Shown here: positions 14,343 to 20,866 of the stretch, in pieces
Layout of the letters: the number at the start of each line of letters is the position of its first letter
Numbering within the stretch: position 1 is the stretch's first letter
NCBI GenBank assembly: GCA_021202205.1
Contig: JAJQDJ010000235.1
Span: 1 to 20,866, forward strand
DNA: 20,866 nt
Direction of reading: 5' to 3'
From: Erysipelotrichaceae bacterium
GTDB lineage: Bacteria > Bacillota_I > Bacilli_A > Erysipelotrichales > Coprobacillaceae
Translations under genes and position numbers: made by a program
The notes under the pieces: generated by a model
Databases searched by the model: none
What the model was told of the DNA's origin: nothing
What the model saw: only the letters and a program-made list of their open reading frames with translations

Positions 14343-15018
14343 TCATATTAAAAATAAAACAAAAAGAGAAATTGTCTTATTAAAGGCTTTCCCCTGCATT
14401 TGGTCTCAATGTGCATTTTGTGATAATATTGAAGATAATTCTACCAATAAAGAAGAAATGATTGCATTAAATAATGAAGTATTAGATCGAGTTAGAGGAG
14501 AATATGGTGTATTAGAAGTGATTGATTCAGCAAGTATTTTTGAATTACCTAAAGAAAATATTGAAAGAATTAAAGAAATCATTGATGAAAAACATATTCA
14601 TACATTATTTGTAGAAAGTCATTGGTTATACAAAGATAAAATACAAACATTAAGAGATTATTTTGGTATAAAGGTCATTGTGAAGATAGGTATAGAAACT
14701 TTTGATGAACATTTTAGAAATAACATTCTTAATAAGAATGTATCATTTGAATCAATTGATGAACTAAAATATTATTTTGATTCTCCTTGCTTACTCATTG
14801 GTATTCAAGGTCAAAGTAAAGAAATGATTCGCCATGATATAAATATATTAACGCAATATTTTGATTGTGGCACTATTAATATATATCGTAATAACTCCAC
14901 TCATATTAAACGTGACGAGAATCTTATTCATTGGTTTATGAATGAATACCATGATTTAATAGATGATCCCCGTTATGATTTTTTATATGAACCTACTGAT
15001 TTTGGCGTTGGAGATTAA
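14329..15018 (+). CDS. queL: Radical SAM protein, probable queuine lyase (QueL-like)
   Basis: Starting at ATG 14329-14331 (AGGTGGAG upstream) the protein has 229 residues and overlaps the transporter gene by 14 bases. Near the N-terminus LKAFPCIWSQCAFCDN gives C23-x4-C28-x2-C31. This is a non-canonical variant of the radical-SAM CxxxCxxC cluster motif. VKIGIETFDEHFRNNILNKN (around residues 117-136) is typical of the later part of a short radical-SAM barrel. In known systems the QueL enzyme converts salvaged queuine to preQ1, which Tgt and QueA/QueG can reuse. Riboswitch control by preQ1 and coupling to an S component support that role. No queuosine nucleosidase (QueK) gene is in the window. 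The alternative is another small radical-SAM enzyme of the same group. Confidence 0.75.
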   Translation: MERYSHIKNKTKREIVLLKAFPCIWSQCAFCDNIEDNSTNKEEMIALNNEVLDRVRGEYGVLEVIDSASIFELPKENIERIKEIIDEKHIHTLFVESHWLYKDKIQTLRDYFGIKVIVKIGIETFDEHFRNNILNKNVSFESIDELKYYFDSPCLLIGIQGQSKEMIRHDINILTQYFDCGTINIYRNNSTHIKRDENLIHWFMNEYHDLIDDPRYDFLYEPTDFGVGD

Positions 15019-15044
15019 AGGTCAAGCAAATTTTTGCTTGACCT
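15019..15044. terminator. Bidirectional terminator between convergent genes
   Basis: AGGTCAAGCAAA (15019-15030) and TTTGCTTGACCT (15033-15044) form a perfect 12-bp stem right after the queL stop. It touches the stop codon of the convergent oxidoreductase gene. Plus-strand T run: ATTTTA; minus-strand: CTTTAAT, weaker. Confidence 0.8.
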
Positions 15045-16056
15045 ATTTTAACGAAGATATTCCTTTTTCTAATATTTCAAGTTGTAATAATGTTTGTTCT
15101 GGTGTTACCAGTGGCTCTTTACCATTCATAATTGTTTCATACAAAACATCATAATATCTTGCATAATCTCCTACTTCAGATATAACTTTCTCTTCGTGAT
15201 AACCATTTTCATCATAATATATTAAAGTTCCATAATCACTAGGTAAATCAACTCCAAAGCCAGCTGAACCCGGCATATAAAACAACTTCAAATGTTCTTC
15301 CTGCTTATCTTTCTTAGCTTTTTCAAACATTCCTTTTTTACCATATACAATAAAGCTTGGTCTATCTTTTACTCTAAAGTAACTAGATTTCACTGACACT
15401 TTCAACGAACCATAATATAAATCCAAATCAAAATAATCATTAAATCTTCCTTCGCCAAGAAGTTGTCTAACATCATAATGAATAGAATCAGGTTTACCAA
15501 AATAAGAAATCACTTGATCCAACGTATGACAACCATGCCCATATAAATAAGAATTGACTTTAGAAAATTCATGAATATTTTCAGGAATTTTTGGACGATA
15601 ATAATCAAAATGCATCTCTAATTCCAACAAATCTCCTAGTTTACCTGATTCAATCACTTTTTGAACAGTCAAGAAATCACTATCAAATCTTCTATTTTGA
15701 TAACATTGTACAATAACATGATTCTGTAAAGCTAAATCAAACAATTCCTTAGCTTCTTCATATGTTTCACAAAATGGTTTTTCTACTACACAATGCTTAT
15801 GAGCTAAAATAGCTTTTTTAGCATATTCATAATGGAACTGTGATGGTGTTGTGACGAAAATCACTTGTATTTCATCATCATTGAGTAAATCGTCAATATT
15901 ACTTGTATAATTAACCCCTTCAATAGGATCCCAATTTTGATGTCTAGCATAGATTGTTTTAATGGTTATTTTATCTTTTCGCGTTAATACATAAGGTATA
16001 TGATAACGATTTGTACTTTTACCATTACCTATATATCCAATAGTTAGCTTATTCAT
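15043..16056 (-). CDS. Gfo/Idh/MocA-family oxidoreductase
   Basis: The 337-residue protein begins with a Rossmann fold, LTIGYIGNGKSTNRYHIPYV, in which the usual G-x-G-x-x-G is altered to GYIGNGKS. VVEKPFCETYEEA (E92-K93-P94) supplies the signature EKP lysine. YLYGHGCHTLDQVISYFG (about residues 171-188) carries the conserved histidine region of the C-terminal substrate domain. These enzymes use NAD(P) on sugars, inositols or related polyols. The overall pattern is close to the YdgJ/YvaA scyllo-inositol dehydrogenase group, but substrate is not assignable. The ribosome site is AAAGGAAT; a TATAAT (16089-16084, minus) upstream is a likely -10. It is monocistronic. Confidence 0.88.
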   Translation of the reverse strand: MNKLTIGYIGNGKSTNRYHIPYVLTRKDKITIKTIYARHQNWDPIEGVNYTSNIDDLLNDDEIQVIFVTTPSQFHYEYAKKAILAHKHCVVEKPFCETYEEAKELFDLALQNHVIVQCYQNRRFDSDFLTVQKVIESGKLGDLLELEMHFDYYRPKIPENIHEFSKVNSYLYGHGCHTLDQVISYFGKPDSIHYDVRQLLGEGRFNDYFDLDLYYGSLKVSVKSSYFRVKDRPSFIVYGKKGMFEKAKKDKQEEHLKLFYMPGSAGFGVDLPSDYGTLIYYDENGYHEEKVISEVGDYARYYDVLYETIMNGKEPLVTPEQTLLQLEILEKGISSLK

Positions 16057-16114
16057 ATGTTTTCATTCCTTTCATTATTTTTTATTATATCGAAAGAACA
16101 GTTAAAAATGAAGT

Positions 16115-16149
16115 ATCATCTTTATATTTATAAGATGATTTGTTATAAT
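16115..16149 (+). promoter_or_regulatory. Promoter and palindrome upstream of the MATE cluster
   Basis: An extended -10, TGT-TATAAT (16141-16149), lies 17 bases after TTTATA (16121-16126). The inverted repeat ATCATCTT (16115-16122) / AAGATGAT (16132-16139) overlaps the -35 and fills most of the spacer. A long-spaced dyad between promoter boxes is a plausible regulator site; the regulator is unknown. Confidence 0.5.
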
Positions 16150-16170
16150 TTGAAACATGGAGGCGATATT

Positions 16171-16619
16171 ATGGTTATCAAAATAAATCGTGATAGTGTC
16201 TGTCTAGCAGATGATATAAATAATCATAGTACAACTTATTTAATAGATGAAGACACAAGATTTTCTGATATATTCTTAGATCTAATAGAACAAAATTATT
16301 TTCCAAGAGTTTCACAAAATAATGTTGTGTGGACACTCGTATGCGAAAATAAAGATATTGTTTCCTGGACAACTTATGATAATAAGATGCATCCTTGCAT
16401 TCCTCTTAATGGTGGCGTAATGAGTGAAGCATATCCATTATGGATGAATATAAAAGAAATTCATTTAAATATTACTCTTCCCCAATCAAGAAAGCTGAAT
16501 ATCTTTTTAAAAAATATGATAGCAATATGGTGCTCATGCAATATGAAGGTTATATTCATGAATATCTAGCTTATCATATTGATAAACAAACTGAAGATAA
16601 ATGGAAAAATACCCAATGA
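16171..16619 (+). pseudogene. Unrecognised small protein gene with one frameshift
   Basis: ATG 16171 follows ATGGAGGCG, a good ribosome site. The N-terminal part (MVIKINRDSVCLADDINNHS, then FSDIFLDLIEQNYFPRVSQN and NVVWTLVCENKDIVSW) looks like a real cytoplasmic protein. Near 16468-16473 the frame breaks. Adding one base restores HLNYYSSPIKKAEYLFKKYD and a sensible C-terminus ending in HIDKQTEDKWKNTQ at TGA 16617-16619. Repaired, the protein would have about 149 residues. Without repair it ends at 16569 in an unrelated tail. I do not recognise the family. It overlaps the start of the MATE gene by 19 bases, so the two are probably co-transcribed and translation-coupled. Confidence 0.6.
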
Positions 16620-17887
16620 ATTTAGAAAAACGCTTACGTCAATATATTATACCTAATATTTTTGCAACTATTGGCATGTCCTGCTATATACTAATTGATA
16701 CATTCTTTATATCCATAGCAGGGACCAATGGTATTACAGCTCTTAATTTGGCAATACCCGTATACAGTCTTATTTTTGCGATAGGAAATATGATTGGTAT
16801 GGGTTACGCAACAATATATTCTTTGAATAAAGAAACCAAGGAAGATGTTTCAAAGATGATGTTCTCTCATGCAATTATATGGGAATTATTATTAAGCATA
16901 ATATTTGTATTACTGGGAATATTTTGTTCTAGCATGATTTTAAAAATCATGGGTGGTGATGAAGTCATTCTACAAACAGGAACAACATATTTACAAATTG
17001 TTTTAATGTGTGCCCCATTTTTTATGCTCAATAATGCAATCGTTCCTTTTGTAAGAAATGACTATGCTCCTAAACTTGCTATGATTGCTACTTTAGCAAG
17101 CAGTTTTTATAATATAGTCTTTGATTATATATTTATATTTCCTATGCAAATGGGTATGTCAGGTGCAGCCTTGGCTACTGGTACTGCTCCTATTATGAGT
17201 ATATTGATATGTCTTATTCATTTTATATCTAAGAATAATACAATTAAGTTTCATTTTGTATTACCAACTTTTAAATATCTGATTCATGCTTGTCAGCTTG
17301 GAATATCTTATTTTATCAATCAAATTGCTAGTGGTATAACAACAACTGCTTTTAATTATATTTTACTTGGTTTAGATGGTAATATTGCTGTTGCAGCTTA
17401 TGGCGTTATTGCTAATTATGCATTAGTGGGTAATGCCCTATTTAATGGTATTTCGCAAGGACAGCAACCTCTACTAAGTGATTTATACGGTCAGAGTCAT
17501 ATTGAAGGAACAAAAAAAGTATTAAAGTATGCCTTAAAAATCAGCTTAGGAATAGCAATATGTTTAATAGTGATTGTGGTATTATTTTCATCACAGCTTG
17601 TATCATTATTTAATAGTAAAGGATCTTCCATGTTAGCTGTATATGCCAATAAGGGTATGATCATTTATTTTATGGGATATATATTTGCGAGCATTAATAT
17701 CATTAAAGCTAGTTATTTTAGTGCTATTAATCATCCTAAAACAGCATTTATTATATCGATGAGTAGAGGTATTGTATCTATTGTATTTTTTGCGTTTATA
17801 TTATCAAAATTTTTAGGAATGACTGGTGTTTGGTTAGCTTTTCCAGTAGCTGAGTTATTTACATTAATCATAACAATGAAGGAATGA
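16601..17887 (+). CDS. MATE-family efflux transporter
   Basis: The 428-residue protein has about 12 membrane helices in two similar halves: YILIDTFFISIAGTNGITAL near residues 29-48, and CQLGISYFINQIASGITTTA starting the second half. MSGAALATGTAPIMS and GVWLAFPVAEL near the C-terminus are standard MATE loops. Such antiporters export drugs, dyes or metabolites against sodium or protons. No strong ribosome site precedes the ATG at 16601, which sits inside the end of the frameshifted upstream gene, so loss of coupling could lower its expression. It is slightly shorter than average MATE proteins but complete. A second, broken MATE gene lies at 19331-20703. Confidence 0.92.
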   Translation: MEKYPMNLEKRLRQYIIPNIFATIGMSCYILIDTFFISIAGTNGITALNLAIPVYSLIFAIGNMIGMGYATIYSLNKETKEDVSKMMFSHAIIWELLLSIIFVLLGIFCSSMILKIMGGDEVILQTGTTYLQIVLMCAPFFMLNNAIVPFVRNDYAPKLAMIATLASSFYNIVFDYIFIFPMQMGMSGAALATGTAPIMSILICLIHFISKNNTIKFHFVLPTFKYLIHACQLGISYFINQIASGITTTAFNYILLGLDGNIAVAAYGVIANYALVGNALFNGISQGQQPLLSDLYGQSHIEGTKKVLKYALKISLGIAICLIVIVVLFSSQLVSLFNSKGSSMLAVYANKGMIIYFMGYIFASINIIKASYFSAINHPKTAFIISMSRGIVSIVFFAFILSKFLGMTGVWLAFPVAELFTLIITMKE

Positions 17888-17890
17888 TCT

Positions 17891-18478
17891 ATGAAGAAAT
17901 TAAAATATATCTTAATGGTATTATTATTAGTTATCATTTATATATTAGCGAATGCTTTTAGTATTTATATCTATAGTTATAAAGATGAAACATGTCAGGC
18001 TGATGTTGCTATTGTATTAGGAGCTGCAGCTTATCCTCATTCAATATCATTGGTATATCAGGAAAGAGTCAACCATGCGATAGACCTTTATAACGAGGGT
18101 TATATTGATAAAATCATCATGACTGGAGGCATAGCTGAAGGAAATACGTTATCCGACGCCTATCAAGCCAAACAATATGCACTTTCTTACAATATTCCAG
18201 AAAATGATATACTCCTTGAAGAAACATCAACGATTACTCAAGAAAACTTAGAAAATGCTAAAACAATTATGGATGAATATAACTATACAACAGCTATTAT
18301 TGTTAGTGACCCTCTCCATATGAAAAGAGCAATGACAATGGCAAAAGATGCAGGTATAACTGCGTTCAGTTCACCAACACCTACAACCAGATATCAAACA
18401 CTCAATACCAAAATACCTTTTTTAGCAAGAGAAACTATTTACTACATTGGTTACAAATGGTATCAATTATTTTCATAA
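17891..18478 (+). CDS. SanA/YdcF-like (DUF218) membrane-anchored protein
   Basis: The 195-residue protein starts with a membrane anchor (YILMVLLLVIIYILANAFSI). A DUF218 fold follows: ADVAIVLGAAAY, IDKIIMTGG, LEETSTITQENLENA and IIVSDPLHMKRAM. Members such as SanA of E. coli are linked to envelope integrity and vancomycin tolerance, and YdcF to small-molecule binding; the exact reaction is unsettled. It lies three bases after the MATE stop, with AAGGAA inside the MATE end as ribosome site. It is therefore co-expressed with that transporter and ends the operon before a strong terminator. Confidence 0.88.
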   Translation: MKKLKYILMVLLLVIIYILANAFSIYIYSYKDETCQADVAIVLGAAAYPHSISLVYQERVNHAIDLYNEGYIDKIIMTGGIAEGNTLSDAYQAKQYALSYNIPENDILLEETSTITQENLENAKTIMDEYNYTTAIIVSDPLHMKRAMTMAKDAGITAFSSPTPTTRYQTLNTKIPFLARETIYYIGYKWYQLFS

Positions 18479-18483
18479 AAGAC

Positions 18484-18511
18484 AAAACACTAGAAATATT
18501 CTAGTGTTTTT
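18484..18511 (+). terminator. Terminator of the MATE-SanA operon
   Basis: AAAACACTAGAA (18484-18495) pairs perfectly with TTCTAGTGTTTT (18499-18510) around ATA, followed by T. It lies five bases after the SanA-like stop. Confidence 0.85.
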
Positions 18512-18546
18512 ATTAAAATATTATAAGTTGAAGGAGGTTTATACAA

Positions 18547-19353
18547 ATGAGAAACTATCTTAAAATAAGTGAATTTGCAAAACTTAGAAATATCAATATT
18601 AATTCTTTATTATATTATGAAAAATTAGGTATTCTTAATCCTGCTTATATTGATCCACAAACGAAATATCGTTACTACGCACCTGAGCAATTATCTACCT
18701 TAGATATTATATTATTATGTATTGATCTTCACATTCCTTTAAAACAACTCAAGCAATATCAAGATCAGGAAGGCTATTGGCAAAAGAAGATGATTGAAGA
18801 TGGCAAACGAATTGCAAATGAAACAATACATAAATTACAAACTGATTTAAAGAAAATAGAATATACTTTAAAATGTCAAGAAGAGCAAGAATATTATGTG
18901 AATTATCAAGGAGTCTATCAAAGAAATATATCCTCTAGGCAATTTATTATTGAAGAATACAATAATGATTTAAATATTCAACAGTTTGGACGTATTTCCA
19001 ATCAATTATTTGATTATGCCAAGGATAAAGACATATCAGTTGTATTACCATCAGGTTTTATGTTTTCTTATAATAATGATAAGATAGATCAATACTTATT
19101 TTTTGAAACACTTCCTACCTCAATTAAAGATAAGAAAATTATAGAAATTCCTAAAAATAACTATGCTTGTATTCAAATGGTATTTGATCCCAATACTAAT
19201 TATCATGAATTTATTAATAAATATTTTGGGAAATCAAATAGAAGAATTGTCATCGTATCAAATTTAATACGTGATAAATTACTCAATAATAATCGATATA
19301 ATGAAATACAAGTATTAGAAAATTTAACTATTAATTGTTTGATGGAAATATAG
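18547..19353 (+). CDS. MerR-family transcriptional regulator (BmrR-like architecture)
   Basis: The 268-residue protein has the MerR winged helix at the N-terminus: LKISEFAKLRNININSLLYY, then EKLGILNPAYIDPQTKYRYY (about residues 24-43). YAPEQLSTLDIILLCIDLHI follows, and then a dimerisation coiled coil (about residues 75-115). The remaining 150 residues resemble a ligand-sensing domain of the kind in BmrR/GyrI-like regulators, though weakly. Such proteins often activate a nearby multidrug exporter gene on binding its substrate. An intact MATE operon lies upstream and a broken MATE gene is convergent downstream. The ribosome site GAAGGAGG is strong. Its 3' end overlaps the ancestral end of the broken MATE gene by 23 bases. 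Confidence 0.88.
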   Translation: MRNYLKISEFAKLRNININSLLYYEKLGILNPAYIDPQTKYRYYAPEQLSTLDIILLCIDLHIPLKQLKQYQDQEGYWQKKMIEDGKRIANETIHKLQTDLKKIEYTLKCQEEQEYYVNYQGVYQRNISSRQFIIEEYNNDLNIQQFGRISNQLFDYAKDKDISVVLPSGFMFSYNNDKIDQYLFFETLPTSIKDKKIIEIPKNNYACIQMVFDPNTNYHEFINKYFGKSNRRIVIVSNLIRDKLLNNNRYNEIQVLENLTINCLMEI

Positions 19354-20703
19354 TATACCAATATTTCTTTAAAAGCATAACGGATATAAGAAATGCAATA
19401 CCATCTGAAACAGGTCAAGCCCATAGGACACTTGTTACACCCATCATATATGAAAAAATAATCATACAAAGTGGTCCCAGAATAATTTGTTTAACAAAGG
19501 TATTGATAGAAGCCTGCAATGGTTTCCCAACAGATTGAAAGAAAATACTTGTACACCCTTGTAATCCATTGACCGCACAAATCATCAGGAATATACGCAA
19601 ACACATAATAGCAAACTCATTATATAGTTCTGATTCTGAGCCAAACAAAGAAATAAGAGTCATTGGGAAAAGTTGAAAAATAAATGTTGCAACGATCAAG
19701 AATATAGTACCTGTAATAACAGAAATTTTAAATGTAGCCTTGGTACGCTCATATTTACCTGCCCCATAATTATACCCCATAATCGGTTGCGTCCCTACAA
19801 TAATACCTTGTACTATATTAACAACAACTTGATTAATCTTCATTGCAATACCCATTGTGGCTACTGGTATATCAGCTCCATACTTTGACAATTCACCATA
19901 TATCGCCAGCATGTTATTAGCTACAGCAGAAATCAATGCAAAAGATAACTGCAATATAAAACTAGATAATCCTAAACCAGCTATGCTTTTAATAATAGAT
20001 ACATTTGGATAAAAGTATTTTTTCTAATAGACACATTCTTAAATCTAGGTATATAAACCAATACCCATATAACATTGATCAATTGTCCTATTAGAGTTGC
20101 TACAGCAGCACCTTGTACGCCCCAACCAAAACCCAAACAAAACAATGCATCTAGTATAATATTCGAGCAACAGGCAACCAACAAACCAATCATACCATAA
20201 GTGGCTCCACCATCCACACGAATACACGCTGTAAGTGGTGTCAAAATAGCCATAAGAGGAAATCCAACTGCGATAATATAACCATAAGCCATGGCATATG
20301 ATAAAGAATTCTCTGAAGCTCCAAACAACCAACACAAAGGTTTCATAAAAATCAAAGAAATTGCCATAACAATCAACCCCATGATAAATGATACTGCGAA
20401 TGTATTGCATACACCTGTTGAAGCATTTTCACGATTGCCCTTACCTTGTTGAAGACTCGTATATGAAGCACAGCCATCTCCCCAAAGTGAGGCAACTACT
20501 AACATAATAATCATCAAAGGATTAATAATATTTGTAGCAGCATTTCCTAAATATCCAACACTTTGTCCAATAAATATTTGATCAACAATATTATATAGTG
20601 CATTCACAACCAAAGCTACAGTAGCTGGAATCGCATAATGCGGAATTAACCATTTTAGAGGTCTTGTTCCTAGTGGATTAGTAGTTATCACTGCTTCACT
20701 CAT
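19331..20703 (-). pseudogene. MATE-family transporter, broken by a frameshift and an internal stop
   Basis: The start at 20703 follows AAAGGAGGAAG. The first 240 residues are a normal MATE N-terminal half (LVVNALYNIVDQIFIGQSVG, then GASENSLSYAMAYGYI). At 20018-20023 a run of six identical bases is one short of that needed. Adding one gives RKKYFYPNVSIIKSIAGLGL and joins to the second half (PVATMGIAMKINQVVVNIVQ, QPIMGYNYGAGKYERTKATF). Near the end VLWA is followed by TGA (19417-19415), where a glycine is usual before P-V-S-D-G. The frame then stays open for about 27 more codons to TAA at 19331. Two independent lesions make a true pseudogene likely. It overlaps the preceding cytidylate-kinase-like gene by 8 bases. 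Confidence 0.85.
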
Positions 20704-20842
20704 ACACTTCCTCCTTTGCCATCATATGATATGCCTGTACAATCATTTCAACTGTTCCATCAACGCCAAACAATCCAGTATCTAAGCAAAGATTATAATG
20801 AAAGGCTTTCTCCCCAATGTCATTAAGTTTATTTTTAAGAAA
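20696..20842 (-). pseudogene. Cytidylate-kinase-like protein, C-terminal fragment cut at window edge
   Basis: The frame ends with TGA (20698-20696), overlapping the MATE start. It encodes DIGEKAFHYNLCLDTGLFGV, then DGTVEMIVQAYHMM. The Y-x-L-C-L-x-T-G-x-x-G-x-(D/E)-G-x-V-E pattern is typical of the end of cytidylate-kinase-like (Cytidylate_kin2) proteins often found beside transporters. Upstream the frame enters sequence shared with the left edge (20815-20829) and meets a TAA at 20845-20843, so the gene seems interrupted there. The ATP-binding N-terminal part is not in the window. Confidence 0.55.
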
Positions 20843-20866
20843 TTATATGTTAATGACTTTACGGGT
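20815..20866. mobile_element. Probable insertion-sequence end (right edge of window)
   Basis: CAATGTCATTAAGTT (20815-20829) is the exact reverse complement of 39-53. The segment also contains GTCATTAA (20819-20826) / TTAATGAC, an internal inverted pair. It coincides with the point where the cytidylate-kinase-like frame fails. Both ends of the window may thus stop in copies of one element. Confidence 0.45.

Noticed and set aside
19331..19417. Recoding of UGA as glycine, because TGA sits where glycine is expected and the frame continues
   Set aside because: The window has many genes ending in TGA at natural ends (for example 17885-17887 and 16617-16619) and only this one internal case, together with a frameshift. 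A nonsense mutation is simpler.
1..20866. CRISPR arrays, tRNA or rRNA genes, and prophage genes
   Set aside because: I saw no regularly spaced repeats, cloverleaf with CCA/anticodon features, rRNA-like stretches or phage structural genes.

Overview
The window looks like low-GC (roughly 30% G+C) Bacillota DNA, most likely from a gut Erysipelotrichia/Coprobacillus-type organism. That is inferred from strong AGGAGG ribosome sites, extended -10 promoters, a bacterial V-type ATPase, a DUF3793 gene and queuine salvage. No taxon marker such as rRNA is present.

Layout. Positions 1-53 look like the end of an insertion sequence that cuts a TetR-type regulator (37-201, minus). Facing away from it are nrdI and a DUF3793 gene (336-1257, plus). 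From 1283 to 2086 lie remnants of dead genes on the plus strand and, on the minus strand, a compact set of three tiny ORFs with its own promoter and terminator. From 11881 down to 2100 (minus) runs an apparently complete V-type ATPase operon in the order G/H, C, I', I, K, F, E, A, B, D. Its oddity is two tandem subunit I genes; the first lacks the C-terminal channel half. From 13584 to 12079 (minus) are two tandem formate/nitrite transporter copies, both frameshifted and run together. At 13643-15018 (plus) a preQ1-I riboswitch and terminator precede an ECF S component and a radical-SAM protein best explained as queuine uptake plus queuine lyase. A Gfo/Idh/MocA oxidoreductase follows on the minus strand (16056-15043). 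An efflux-type cluster follows at 16171-18478 (a frameshifted unknown gene, MATE transporter, SanA/YdcF-like protein). Then come a MerR-type regulator (18547-19353) and a second MATE gene on the minus strand (20703-19331) broken by a frameshift and a stop. The right edge holds the tail of a cytidylate-kinase-like gene, cut by sequence sharing 15 identical bases, inverted, with the left edge.

How the parts work together. The ATPase operon is a full ion-pumping machine and carries no visible lesion over about 9.8 kb. The surrounding accessory genes (TetR, FNT pair, second MATE, the 16171 gene, the 1292-1572 remnants) carry many, so real decay of accessory functions is more likely than uniformly poor sequence. 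The queuine module suggests scavenging of a host or community micronutrient. The best candidates for undescribed biology are the channel-less second subunit I and the three-ORF small-protein operon at 1571-2023.
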